From assembly GCF_900478135.1 (NCBI RefSeq), contig NZ_LS483470.1, forward strand, positions 2,352,501 to 2,416,500: a stretch of DNA of 64,000 bases. Reading direction: 5' to 3'. Positions 17,171-25,734 of the stretch are shown here, in pieces; within the stretch, counting starts at the first letter, position 1, and every line of letters starts with the position of its first letter. A program made the position numbers and the translations under genes. The notes under the pieces were generated by a model that saw only the letters and a program-made list of their open reading frames with translations, did not search any database and was not told the DNA's origin. This DNA is from Leminorella richardii (GTDB taxonomy: Bacteria > Pseudomonadota > Gammaproteobacteria > Enterobacterales > Enterobacteriaceae).

Positions 17171-18706
17171 ATGACTCTTACCTCTATACTGGACCGCCGC
17201 CCGATTCGCCTCGGGCTGGCGCTGGCCTTTGGCGCCATTGGAACGCTGGCGTTTTCACCGTTTAACCTGTGGCCGGCGTCCCTAATCTCCCTCTCTGCCC
17301 TGCTGGCATTGACCTTAAACCGAACGCCTAAAGCGGCCATGGGGGTAGGATTCTTTTGGGGACTTGGTCTGTTTGGCAGCGGCGTTAACTGGGTCTACGT
17401 CAGTATCGATCAGTTTGGCGGTCTCCCGGTTCCCATCAGCATGGGCCTGGTGCTGCTTTTGGCCTCTTATCTGTCTCTTTACCCTATGCTGTTCACCGGG
17501 CTCTTAGCCCGATTTTGGCCAAAGGCGGACGCCTGGCGGCTGGTTCTGGTCGCACCCGCGCTGTGGCAGGTCACTGAGTTTTTACGCGGCTGGGTATTTA
17601 CCGGTTTTCCGTGGCTACAGTTTGGCTACAGCCAAATTGACGGGCCGCTTAAGGGTATCGCTCCGCTGTTTGGCGTTAACGCCATTACGTTTATTCTGAT
17701 GGCCGTCAGCGGCCTGCTGGTTTTAGCGACTGTGCGCCACCGCGTACTTCCTGCCGTTTTAGCCGTCGCTCTGGTGCTTCTCGCCTGGCCGCTGCAAAAG
17801 CTTCAGTGGTTTACCGAGCAGCCCGAACGCACCGCAGACGTCGCACTGGTACAGGGCAACATCGCTCAGTCGTTAAAATGGCAGCCAGACCACCTTCTGC
17901 CGACGCTGGAAGCTTACGTCAATGAATCAGAGCCGTACGTTGGCAAATCCCGCTTGGTCATCTGGCCGGAAGCGGCTATTCCTGACGTTGAAATGCGACA
18001 GGCTTCTTTCCTTAAGTCTCTGGATGAAGGCTATCGCCAAAAGCACACTTCACTGATTACCGGCATTATTGACTACCGCATCAAGCAGAACGGCGACGGC
18101 GGCAACTACTACAACACACTGATCGTGCTCGGTAACCAAAAGCCCTACCAGTACGAAGGCGGCAATCGTTACAACAAGCACCACTTGGTGATCTTTGGCG
18201 AGTATGTACCCTTTGAATCTTTCCTTCGCCCGCTGGCCGCGTTTTTCGATTTACCCATGTCCTCCATCAGCTCTGGCGAATACCGACAGTCACCTATTGA
18301 GGCCAACGGCTACAAGATTGCCAGCGCCATCTGCTATGAAGTGATCCTCGGCGAGCAGGTCAGAGTCAACTGGACGCCTGACACCGACTTTTTACTGACT
18401 ATCTCCAACGATGCCTGGTTCGGCGACTCTCTAGGCCCCTGGCAGCACTTTGAAATGGCCCGTATGCGCGCTCTTGAGCTCGGCCGTCCGATGCTTCGCA
18501 GCACCAATAACGGTATTACAGCAGCGGTTTCAGCAAGCGGTGACATCATTGCTCAAATTCCTCAATTCAAGCGCCAAGTGCTCGAACTGCGCATCGCCCC
18601 GACAACCGGCATTACCCCCTATGCACGCTGGGGCAGCCTGCCGCTCTGGGTACTGGCGGCGGCGTTTATTGTGGCTTCACGTCTCTTCAGTCGCCGCAGC
18701 CGATAG
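17171..18706 (+). CDS. lnt: apolipoprotein N-acyltransferase
   Basis: Inner membrane enzyme that adds the third acyl chain to the N-terminal Cys of lipoproteins, needed for Lol sorting. 511 residues (E. coli 512). About six N-terminal membrane segments come first, then a periplasmic nitrilase domain (about 220-480) with catalytic Glu in WPEAAIPD and Cys in SAICYE, and a final membrane helix. It acts on the many lipoproteins in this window. Last gene of the ybeZYX group, followed by a strong terminator. Confidence 0.97.
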   Translation: MTLTSILDRRPIRLGLALAFGAIGTLAFSPFNLWPASLISLSALLALTLNRTPKAAMGVGFFWGLGLFGSGVNWVYVSIDQFGGLPVPISMGLVLLLASYLSLYPMLFTGLLARFWPKADAWRLVLVAPALWQVTEFLRGWVFTGFPWLQFGYSQIDGPLKGIAPLFGVNAITFILMAVSGLLVLATVRHRVLPAVLAVALVLLAWPLQKLQWFTEQPERTADVALVQGNIAQSLKWQPDHLLPTLEAYVNESEPYVGKSRLVIWPEAAIPDVEMRQASFLKSLDEGYRQKHTSLITGIIDYRIKQNGDGGNYYNTLIVLGNQKPYQYEGGNRYNKHHLVIFGEYVPFESFLRPLAAFFDLPMSSISSGEYRQSPIEANGYKIASAICYEVILGEQVRVNWTPDTDFLLTISNDAWFGDSLGPWQHFEMARMRALELGRPMLRSTNNGITAAVSASGDIIAQIPQFKRQVLELRIAPTTGITPYARWGSLPLWVLAAAFIVASRLFSRRSR

Positions 18707-18726
18707 TCCGATTAAGCCTGCTTACG

Positions 18727-18766
18727 ACAGGGCTAGCAATACGGCTAGCCCTGTTTCATTTCTTTA
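18727..18766 (+). terminator. lnt operon terminator
   Basis: 11-bp perfect stem ACAGGGCTAGC (18727-18737) / GCTAGCCCTGT (18744-18754), 6-base loop, then TTCATTTCTTT. Confidence 0.8.
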
Positions 18767-18850
18767 GTCTTTCTCTATTCCCCCTATTCTCCCTATTCCC
18801 TATCGCTCTTTCTTCCTAAAAATTAACAGAAAAGAAACATAACTAAGAGT

Positions 18851-18866
18851 TGGCACAGGCCTTGCA
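18851..18866 (+). promoter_or_regulatory. sigma-54 promoter of gltIJKL
   Basis: TGGCACAGGCCTTGCA matches the sigma-54 consensus TGGCAC-N5-TTGC exactly, with correct -24/-12 spacing, 280 bp upstream of gltI. It implies nitrogen control through RpoN and an enhancer-binding protein, probably NtrC. The rest of the gap up to 19146 is a long 5' leader with no gene. Confidence 0.85.
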
Positions 18867-18953
18867 ATACATTCTAGTAGCCTGAACAAAAAGACCAAAA
18901 TGTGGTTAAACCTTCAGGTTACTGAACGGAGTCGCACTCTATAAGTGCAGGAA

Positions 18954-18999
18954 TGCACCAATAAAGAGCGAAGATGTGAAACCGTTCACTATTGGTGCA
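18954..18999 (+). repeat. inverted repeat in the gltI leader
   Basis: TGCACCAATA (18954-18963) and TATTGGTGCA (18990-18999) are a perfect 10-bp inverted repeat spaced 26 bp, downstream of the sigma-54 start. In RNA it would be a stem-loop. The half-sites resemble NtrC halves (TGCACC/GGTGCA), but the spacing is not that of an NtrC site. Confidence 0.65.
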
Positions 19000-19146
19000 A
19001 TTTGTAGGTAAATGAAGTGTTATACGTTTTACACAAATGCATCATTAAACTACATTTTAATTACATCACGGGCGGCCTGTTCGCCGACCTGTGAGCTATA
19101 AAACACAGCAACAAACACCACACTGATAATATTGAAGGAGTAAGTC

Positions 19147-20043
19147 ATGCAATTACGCAAGTTAGTACTGCCGCTGGTTTTAATGGGTTTGGCAAGCACT
19201 TCGCTCCATGCAGAAGAACTGGACGGCACACTGAAGAAAATCAAAGACAGCGGTGTGATCACCGTAGGTCACCGCGAGTCTTCAGTCCCTTTCTCTTACT
19301 ATGACAATCAGCAAAACGTCGTGGGTTATTCACAGGACTACTCCAACCTTATCGTTGACGCCGTGAAGAAACAGCTGAACATGCCTGACCTGAAGGTTAA
19401 GCTGATCCCTGTTACTTCTCAGAACCGTATTCCTCTGCTGCAAAACGGTACCTATGACTTTGAGTGCGGCTCAACAACCAACAACGTCGAACGCCAAAAG
19501 CAAGCGGACTTCTCCAACACTCTGTTTATCGTTGGCACTCGCCTGCTGGTTAATAAGGACAGCGGCATTAAAGACTTCGCTGACCTGAAAGGTAAAAACG
19601 TCGTCGTTACTTCGGGCACCACCTCTGAAGCCCTGCTGAACAAAATGAACGACGCCGACAAGCTTGATCTTCGCATCATCAGTGCAAAAGACCACGGTGA
19701 TTCATTCCGCACCGTTGAAAGCGGCCGCGCTGTTGCCTTTATGATCGACGACGCTCTGCTGGCGGGTGAAAGAGCGAAATCCAAAAAGCCCGATCAGTGG
19801 GAAATCGTCGGCAAGCCGCAGTCCTTTGAAGCCTACGGCTGTATGCTGCGCAAGGGCGACGCTCAGTTTAAAAAGCTGATGGACGACACCATTGCTCAGG
19901 CTCAAACCTCCGGTGCCGCTGAGAAGTCCTTCGACAAGTGGTTCAAGAATCCGATCCCGCCAAAGGGTCTGAACATGAACTTCGACCTGTCAGACAACAT
20001 GAAAAAGCTGTTTAGCGCACCGAACGACAAAGCTCTGAACTAA
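19147..20043 (+). CDS. gltI: glutamate/aspartate ABC transporter substrate-binding protein
   Basis: Periplasmic binding protein of the glutamate/aspartate importer GltIJKL. 298 residues (E. coli 302), with signal peptide 1-22 ending SLHA before EELDGTLKK, and a family 3 solute-binding fold starting IKDSGVITVGHRESS. First gene of gltIJKL behind a sigma-54 promoter. A stable hairpin after it likely gives higher gltI mRNA levels than for the membrane genes. Confidence 0.97.
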   Translation: MQLRKLVLPLVLMGLASTSLHAEELDGTLKKIKDSGVITVGHRESSVPFSYYDNQQNVVGYSQDYSNLIVDAVKKQLNMPDLKVKLIPVTSQNRIPLLQNGTYDFECGSTTNNVERQKQADFSNTLFIVGTRLLVNKDSGIKDFADLKGKNVVVTSGTTSEALLNKMNDADKLDLRIISAKDHGDSFRTVESGRAVAFMIDDALLAGERAKSKKPDQWEIVGKPQSFEAYGCMLRKGDAQFKKLMDDTIAQAQTSGAAEKSFDKWFKNPIPPKGLNMNFDLSDNMKKLFSAPNDKALN

Positions 20044-20073
20044 CGGCGGATCTACCGATACCGTCTCTGGGTT

Positions 20074-20101
20074 AGCGGCCCCGCCTCGCTGCGGGGCCGC
20101 T
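20074..20101 (+). ncRNA. stable gltI-gltJ hairpin, possible SroC-like RNA 3' end
   Basis: AGCGGCCCCGC (20074-20084) / GCGGGGCCGCT (20091-20101) forms an 11-bp GC-rich stem with a 6-base loop between gltI and gltJ. It has no U-run, so it is a stabilising or processing structure rather than a full terminator. In E. coli the sRNA SroC is cut from this same gap and acts as a sponge for GcvB; whether an SroC homologue is made here is inference. Confidence 0.4.
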
Positions 20102-20129
20102 GATAAGAAGAATAAAAAAGGGCTTAGTT

Positions 20130-20867
20130 ATGTTTGGAAACTGGCATTGGGGAATATTTCTAGAGCAGGCCCCATTCGGCGATGCGACCTATCTGGACTG
20201 GCTGTGGGCTGGCTTTCAGGTAACGATCGCACTGTCTTTCTGCGCATGGATTATTGCATTCGTTCTGGGATCGCTGTTCGGCATTTTGCGCACCGTGCCC
20301 AATCGCTTTTTATCCGCGCTTGGCACTCTCTACGTGGCACTGTTTCGCAACGTTCCGCTGATCGTACAGTTTTTTATCTGGTATCTGCTGGTTCCAGAAC
20401 TGCTGCCAGCGTCTATCGGCAACTGGTTTAAGGCCGATCTCGACCCTAACATCCAGTTCTTTATCATTTCTATCTGCTGCTTGGGCGTCTTTACCGGCGC
20501 GCGCGTGTGCGAACAGGTAAGAACCGCCATTCAGGCTCTGCCCCGCGGTCAAAAAAACGCGGCGCTGGCAATGGGCCTGACGCTGCCGCAGGCCTACCGC
20601 TACGTTCTGCTGCCTAACGCCTACCGCATTGTTATTCCGCCGTTGACGTCTGAAATGCTCAACATGGTGAAGAACTCTGCTGTGGCCTCTACTATCGGCC
20701 TGATTGAGCTGTCCGCTCAGGCCAGTAAGCTGCTTGAATACTCCGGCTACGCCTATGAGTCGTTTCTGGCCGTCACCGTCGCCTATGTGCTGATTAACGC
20801 CGTTCTTATCAGAGTGATGAAGCGCGTTGAAAAGAAACTTCGTCTACCAGGCACTTTCGGAGGATAA
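20130..20867 (+). CDS. gltJ: glutamate/aspartate ABC transporter permease GltJ
   Basis: Inner membrane permease of GltIJKL, 245 residues (E. coli 246). About five hydrophobic segments and the His/Glu permease family EAA loop (AALAMGLTLPQAYRYVLLP, about 145-165), which contacts the ATPase GltL. Only 3 bp separate it from gltK, so the two are translated together. Confidence 0.96.
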   Translation: MFGNWHWGIFLEQAPFGDATYLDWLWAGFQVTIALSFCAWIIAFVLGSLFGILRTVPNRFLSALGTLYVALFRNVPLIVQFFIWYLLVPELLPASIGNWFKADLDPNIQFFIISICCLGVFTGARVCEQVRTAIQALPRGQKNAALAMGLTLPQAYRYVLLPNAYRIVIPPLTSEMLNMVKNSAVASTIGLIELSAQASKLLEYSGYAYESFLAVTVAYVLINAVLIRVMKRVEKKLRLPGTFGG

Positions 20868-20870
20868 GCC

Positions 20871-21554
20871 ATGTACGAATTTGACTGGAGTACCATTATT
20901 CCCAATCTGCCTTATCTGTTAGAAGGCATGTGGGTAACGTTAAAAATTGCCGGTAGTGCGATTCTCGTCGGCATCGCTTGGGGAACGGCGCTGGCCATTT
21001 TCCGCCTCGCGCCGCCCAAGTTCCGCTGGATAAGCTACATTGCCGCCGCGTACGTCAACACCTTCCGCTCAGTGCCGCTGTTTATGGTGCTGCTGTGGTT
21101 CTATCTGATCGTGCCGCAGCTGCTGCAAAAGTTTTTGAACCTCTCGCCGGAGACTGACATTCGCTTTATTTCCGCCGTGGTCGCCTTCTCGCTGTTTGAA
21201 GCCGCCTACTATTCGGAAATTATTCGTGCCGGTTTGCAAAGCGTCGCCCGCGGGCAAAACTCTGCTGCGATGGCTTTGGGCATGACCCCTTGGCAGTCTA
21301 TGCGTCTGGTCATTCTGCCTCAGGCGTTCAGGGCAATGACGCCTCTGCTGTTGACGCAGGCAGTCATTCTGTTTCAAGACACCTCGCTGGTTTATATTAT
21401 TGGGGTGGCGGACTTCTTCCGTAGCGCAAGCAACATTGGCAAAACCTCGGGAACCGAAGTCGAGATGGTTTTATTCGCCGGTTTCGTTTACTTTGTCATT
21501 TGCCTCTCCGCTTCTCTGCTTGTTACATATATGAAGAAAAGGACAACCGTTTAA
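20871..21554 (+). CDS. gltK: glutamate/aspartate ABC transporter permease GltK
   Basis: Second membrane subunit, 227 residues (E. coli 224). EAA loop AAMALGMTPWQSMRLVILP at about 130-150. GGAGG precedes the ATG. Its stop codon overlaps the gltL start by one base (TAATG), a sign of coupled translation. Confidence 0.96.
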   Translation: MYEFDWSTIIPNLPYLLEGMWVTLKIAGSAILVGIAWGTALAIFRLAPPKFRWISYIAAAYVNTFRSVPLFMVLLWFYLIVPQLLQKFLNLSPETDIRFISAVVAFSLFEAAYYSEIIRAGLQSVARGQNSAAMALGMTPWQSMRLVILPQAFRAMTPLLLTQAVILFQDTSLVYIIGVADFFRSASNIGKTSGTEVEMVLFAGFVYFVICLSASLLVTYMKKRTTV

Positions 21555-22279
21555 TGATTTCCTTAAAGAACGTTTCTAAATGGTACGACCACTTTCAAGT
21601 GCTGTCAGACTGCTCAACTGAAGTCAAAAAAGGCGAGGTTGTCGTTGTTTGCGGCCCTTCCGGTTCAGGCAAGTCAACGCTGATAAAAACCGTGAATGGT
21701 CTTGAACCAATTCAACAGGGAACTATTACGGTTGATGGCATCGTCGTTAACGATCCGCACACCAATCTGGCTCAGCTGCGCGCTCGCGTCGGCATGGTGT
21801 TTCAGCACTTTGAGCTGTTCCCGCACTTATCGATTATTGAAAACCTGACACTGGCACAGGTTAAGGTGCTTAACCGCAGCAAGGTAGAGGCCGAACATAA
21901 AGCCATGGCGCTGCTTGAGCGCGTCGGGCTTGCCAGCCATGCCGCCAAGTTTCCGAGCCAGCTCTCCGGCGGCCAGCAGCAGCGTGTCGCCATTGCCCGC
22001 GCGCTGTGTATGGATCCTATCGCTATGCTGTTTGATGAACCGACTTCGGCTCTTGACCCAGAAATGATCAACGAAGTGCTCGACGTCATGGTTGAACTGG
22101 CCTACGAAGGCATGACCATGATGGTTGTCACGCACGAAATGGGTTTTGCCAAAAAAGTAGCGCACCGCATCCTGTTTATGGATGAAGGCAAAATTGTTGA
22201 AGACACCAAGAAAGAAGAGTTTTTTGATAATCCACAGTCTGAACGAGCAAAAGACTTTCTGGCGAAAATTCTACACTAG
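21554..22279 (+). CDS. gltL: glutamate/aspartate ABC transporter ATP-binding protein
   Basis: Cytoplasmic ATPase of GltIJKL. The ATG at 21554 gives 241 residues, the E. coli length, starting MISLKNVSKWYDHF; the open frame back to 21500 lies inside gltK. Walker A GPSGSGKST, signature LSGGQQQR, Walker B AMLFDEPTSALDPE and the switch His in VVTHEMG are all present. Last gene of the operon. Confidence 0.97.
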   Translation: MISLKNVSKWYDHFQVLSDCSTEVKKGEVVVVCGPSGSGKSTLIKTVNGLEPIQQGTITVDGIVVNDPHTNLAQLRARVGMVFQHFELFPHLSIIENLTLAQVKVLNRSKVEAEHKAMALLERVGLASHAAKFPSQLSGGQQQRVAIARALCMDPIAMLFDEPTSALDPEMINEVLDVMVELAYEGMTMMVVTHEMGFAKKVAHRILFMDEGKIVEDTKKEEFFDNPQSERAKDFLAKILH

Positions 22280-22285
22280 TCTCCT

Positions 22286-22312
22286 AAGGCGCCCTCAGAG
22301 GCGCCTTTTTCT
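22286..22312 (+). terminator. gltIJKL terminator
   Basis: AAGGCGCC (22286-22293) / GGCGCCTT (22300-22307) followed by TTTTT, 6 bp after the gltL stop. Confidence 0.9.
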
Positions 22313-22585
22313 TTCAGGTTTTTCCACGCTTTTCCGCTCTGTCCTGTTCCCTGTGCCGCTAATGTCAAAAGTAAAACAGCCAATAAACGAAGCGCATCAA
22401 AATCCGATGACCTCTTTTCCGACAAATAATTACCTCAAAGCGCATTTCCATCGCTTTTGAGTATTGTTGAGCGGGATGCTTATCGCTATCCTATACGGAT
22501 CTGTGTATCGCAAACGAATACCGTCGCGATGGCGTAGCCGATAGCCAATCGACGGTTTGATAAAATATAAGGACGACGCGTCGCC
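22313..22585. other. gltL-leuS intergenic region
   Basis: No gene is supported. A TTTGATAAAATATAAGGA stretch just before leuS contains a TAAAAT hexamer and the leuS ribosome-binding AAGGA; no clear -35 box was found. Confidence 0.35.
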
Positions 22586-25168
22586 ATGCAAGAGCATTAC
22601 CGCCCGGAAGATATTGAATCTCACGTACAAACTCACTGGCAAGAAAAGAAAACCTTTCAGGTCACCGAAGATCCGACCAAAGAAAAGTACTACTGCCTCT
22701 CCATGCTCCCTTATCCTTCAGGGCGACTTCACATGGGCCACGTGCGTAACTATACGATTGGCGACGTTATCTCCCGCTACCAGCGCATGCTCGGCAAAAA
22801 CGTGCTTCAGCCTATTGGCTGGGACGCCTTCGGCCTGCCGGCAGAAGGCGCTGCGGTTAAGAACAATACCGCTCCCGCGCCCTGGACTTACGAAAACATC
22901 GACTACATGAAGAACCAGCTCAAGCTGCTGGGATTCGGCTACGACTGGAGCCGAGAGTTCTCAACCTGCGATCCTGACTACTATCGCTGGGAGCAGTGGT
23001 TCTTCACCAAGCTGTATGAAAAAGGCATGGTTTACAAGAAAACCTCCGCAGTGAACTGGTGCCCGAACGATCAGACCGTTCTGGCTAACGAACAGGTTAT
23101 TGACGGCTGCTGCTGGCGCTGCGATACCCCTATCGAGCGCAAAGAGATCCCGCAGTGGTTTATTAAAATCACCGCCTATGCCGACCAGCTGCTTAACGAT
23201 CTGGATACGCTGGAGAGCTGGCCTGAGCAGGTTAAGACCATGCAGCGCAACTGGATTGGCCGCTCTGAAGGGGTTGAAATTACCTTTGCTGTCGACGGCA
23301 GCGATGACACCCTGTCCATCTATACCACCCGCCCGGATACCTTTATGGGGGTCTCTTACGTAGCGATCGCCGCGGGTCACCCTCTTGCCGCTCGCGCAGC
23401 GCAGAACAACCCAACGCTGAGCAGCTTTATCGACGAGTGCCGCAATACCAAAGTTGCCGAAGCCGACATGGCGACCATGGAGAAAAAAGGCGTTGCCACT
23501 GGCCTGTTCGCTGTTCACCCGCTGAGCGGCGAGAAACTGCCGGTCTGGGTCGCCAACTTTGTTCTGATGGACTACGGCACCGGTGCCGTCATGGCGGTAC
23601 CTGGTCACGACCAGCGCGACTGGGAGTTTGCCACCAAATACAGTCTGCCGCTTAAGCCGGTTATCTTGACCGCTGACGGCGCAGCTCCCGATCTTTCCGA
23701 GAGCGCCAGCACCGAAAAAGGCGTGCTGTTTAATTCTGGTGAATTCGACGGCCTCGACTTTGATGCTGCCTTTAACGCCATTGTTGAACGTCTGGTTGCC
23801 ATGGGCATTGGCGAGCGCAAGGTCAACTATCGCCTGCGCGACTGGGGTGTTTCCCGTCAGCGCTACTGGGGCGCACCAATCCCAATGGTTACCCTGCAGG
23901 ACGGTACCGTGGTGCCTACGCCGGAAGACCAGCTGCCGGTTATCCTCCCGGAAGACGTCACGATGGACGGTATCACCAGCCCCATTAAAGCCGATCCTAA
24001 CTGGGCAAAAACCACCTATCAGGGCCAGCCTGCACTGCGTGAAACAGATACCTTTGATACCTTTATGGAATCTTCCTGGTACTACGCTCGCTACACTTGC
24101 CCACAGTACGACAAAGGCATGCTGGATCCGGCAGCAGCGAACTACTGGCTGCCGGTAGATCAGTATGTTGGCGGTATCGAACACGCCATCATGCACCTGA
24201 TGTACTTCCGCTTCTTCCACAAGCTGATGCGCGATGCAGGCCTAGTCAATTCCGACGAGCCCGCTAAACGCCTGTTGTGCCAAGGCATGGTGCTGGCTGA
24301 CGCGTTTTACTACACCTCTGCCACCAACGAACGCATTTGGGTTTCGCCAAAAGACGTTACCGTTGAGCGCGACGACAAGCAGCGCATCGTTAAAGCCTTT
24401 GATAAAGACGGCCGTGAGCTGATCTACAGCGGAATGACCAAGATGTCGAAGTCTAAAAACAACGGCATCGATCCGCAGGACATCGTCGAGAAATACGGCG
24501 CCGATACCGTTCGTCTGTTCATGATGTTCGCCTCTCCGGCAGAAATGACGCTGGAATGGCAAGAGTCTGGCGTCGAAGGTGCCAACCGCTTTATCAAACG
24601 CGTCTGGCGTCTGGCGTATGATCACATTGCCAAAGGCCCGGTGGACGCGCTAGACGTCAACAGCCTGAACGAAGAGCAAAAAGCGCTGCGTCGCGAACTG
24701 CATAAGACCATTGCGAAAGTGACTGACGATATTGGCCGCCGTCAAATCTTCAACACTGCCATCGCTGCGGTGATGGAGCTGATGAACAAGCTGACCCGCG
24801 CCCCACAGGAAAGCGCACAGGATCGCGCCCTGATGCAGGAAGCGCTGTTAGCCGTGGCTCGTCTGCTTTATCCGTTTACACCACACGTCAGCTTTACTCT
24901 GTGGAGCGAGCTGGGCGGTGAAGGCGATATCGACGTGGCTCCGTGGCCGGTCGCCGATCAAAGCGCTATGGTTGAAGACGCCAAACTGGTGGTCGTTCAG
25001 GTTAACGGCAAAGTGCGTGCCCGCATTACCGTCCCTGCCGACATCAGTGAGGACGACGTTAAAGCTGCCGCTCTGGCCGATCCTATGGTAACGAAGCATC
25101 TGGACGGCGTTACGATCCGTAAGGCCATTTACGTGCCCGGAAAACTGTTAAACCTGGTAGCGGGTTAA
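22586..25168 (+). CDS. leuS: leucine--tRNA ligase
   Basis: Class Ia synthetase charging tRNA-Leu, 860 residues as in E. coli. HIGH-type motif PYPSGRLHMGH at about 42-52, the CP1 editing domain (about 220-415) with a TTRPDT motif and MDYGTGAVMAVPGHD, and KMSKS in MTKMSKSKNNGI near 620. First gene of leuS-lptE-holA-nadD. Confidence 0.98.
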   Translation: MQEHYRPEDIESHVQTHWQEKKTFQVTEDPTKEKYYCLSMLPYPSGRLHMGHVRNYTIGDVISRYQRMLGKNVLQPIGWDAFGLPAEGAAVKNNTAPAPWTYENIDYMKNQLKLLGFGYDWSREFSTCDPDYYRWEQWFFTKLYEKGMVYKKTSAVNWCPNDQTVLANEQVIDGCCWRCDTPIERKEIPQWFIKITAYADQLLNDLDTLESWPEQVKTMQRNWIGRSEGVEITFAVDGSDDTLSIYTTRPDTFMGVSYVAIAAGHPLAARAAQNNPTLSSFIDECRNTKVAEADMATMEKKGVATGLFAVHPLSGEKLPVWVANFVLMDYGTGAVMAVPGHDQRDWEFATKYSLPLKPVILTADGAAPDLSESASTEKGVLFNSGEFDGLDFDAAFNAIVERLVAMGIGERKVNYRLRDWGVSRQRYWGAPIPMVTLQDGTVVPTPEDQLPVILPEDVTMDGITSPIKADPNWAKTTYQGQPALRETDTFDTFMESSWYYARYTCPQYDKGMLDPAAANYWLPVDQYVGGIEHAIMHLMYFRFFHKLMRDAGLVNSDEPAKRLLCQGMVLADAFYYTSATNERIWVSPKDVTVERDDKQRIVKAFDKDGRELIYSGMTKMSKSKNNGIDPQDIVEKYGADTVRLFMMFASPAEMTLEWQESGVEGANRFIKRVWRLAYDHIAKGPVDALDVNSLNEEQKALRRELHKTIAKVTDDIGRRQIFNTAIAAVMELMNKLTRAPQESAQDRALMQEALLAVARLLYPFTPHVSFTLWSELGGEGDIDVAPWPVADQSAMVEDAKLVVVQVNGKVRARITVPADISEDDVKAAALADPMVTKHLDGVTIRKAIYVPGKLLNLVAG

Positions 25169-25182
25169 TCTAAGGAACGACT

Positions 25183-25734
25183 ATGCGACATCCTATTCTC
25201 GCTCTTCTGCTGTCTGCCGCCGTGCTGGTCACGGCCGGATGCGGATTTAACCTGCGCGGTACCACCAGCGTACCGCAGGGTTTACAAACTCTCTTGATGG
25301 AGGGCGGCGATCCCTATGGCCCAATGTCCCGCGCAGTGCGCAGCGAGCTGCGTCAAAGCGGCGTTACCATTGTGGATGATAAAACCCGTAAAGACCTACC
25401 GGTTCTTCGCCTAGGCGGTGTAGGTTCTAACAAAGAGACGGTCTCTATTTTTCAGACCGGCTCTACCGCTGAGTACCAAATAGTGATGTCTGCCAGCGCT
25501 CAGGTCATTATCCCTGGAGAAGGCATTTACCGCATCAACGCGAAAGTCTTCCGCTCTTTCTTCGATAACCCTTTAACCGCACTGGCCAAGGATAACGAAG
25601 AAGAAATGATCTATCAGGAGATGCGGGAACAGCTAGCCCAACAGCTGGTACGCAAGCTGGCAACTGTTCAATCGACCGTCAAAGACCAGAGCGATGACGA
25701 AGCGCTGGCCGAAGGCGCCGTACCGGCTCAATGA
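25183..25734 (+). CDS. lptE: LPS-assembly lipoprotein LptE
   Basis: Outer membrane lipoprotein that plugs the LptD barrel and helps insert lipopolysaccharide. 183 residues; signal peptide with lipobox VTAGC (Cys 20), followed by GFNLRGTTSVPQG, the family signature region. Starts 14 bp after leuS and overlaps holA by 4 bp (ATGA), so it is cotranslated with the polymerase subunit gene. Confidence 0.96.
   Translation: MRHPILALLLSAAVLVTAGCGFNLRGTTSVPQGLQTLLMEGGDPYGPMSRAVRSELRQSGVTIVDDKTRKDLPVLRLGGVGSNKETVSIFQTGSTAEYQIVMSASAQVIIPGEGIYRINAKVFRSFFDNPLTALAKDNEEEMIYQEMREQLAQQLVRKLATVQSTVKDQSDDEALAEGAVPAQ

Noticed and set aside
18954..18999. Inverted repeat considered as an NtrC enhancer site
   Set aside because: Half-sites match TGCACC/GGTGCA but are about 30 bp apart centre to centre instead of the close spacing of NtrC sites, and they lie downstream of the promoter.
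22961..24220. 419-codon open frame antisense to leuS
   Set aside because: It lies wholly within leuS, in a frame favoured by GC-rich third codon positions, with no ribosome site or recognisable domain.
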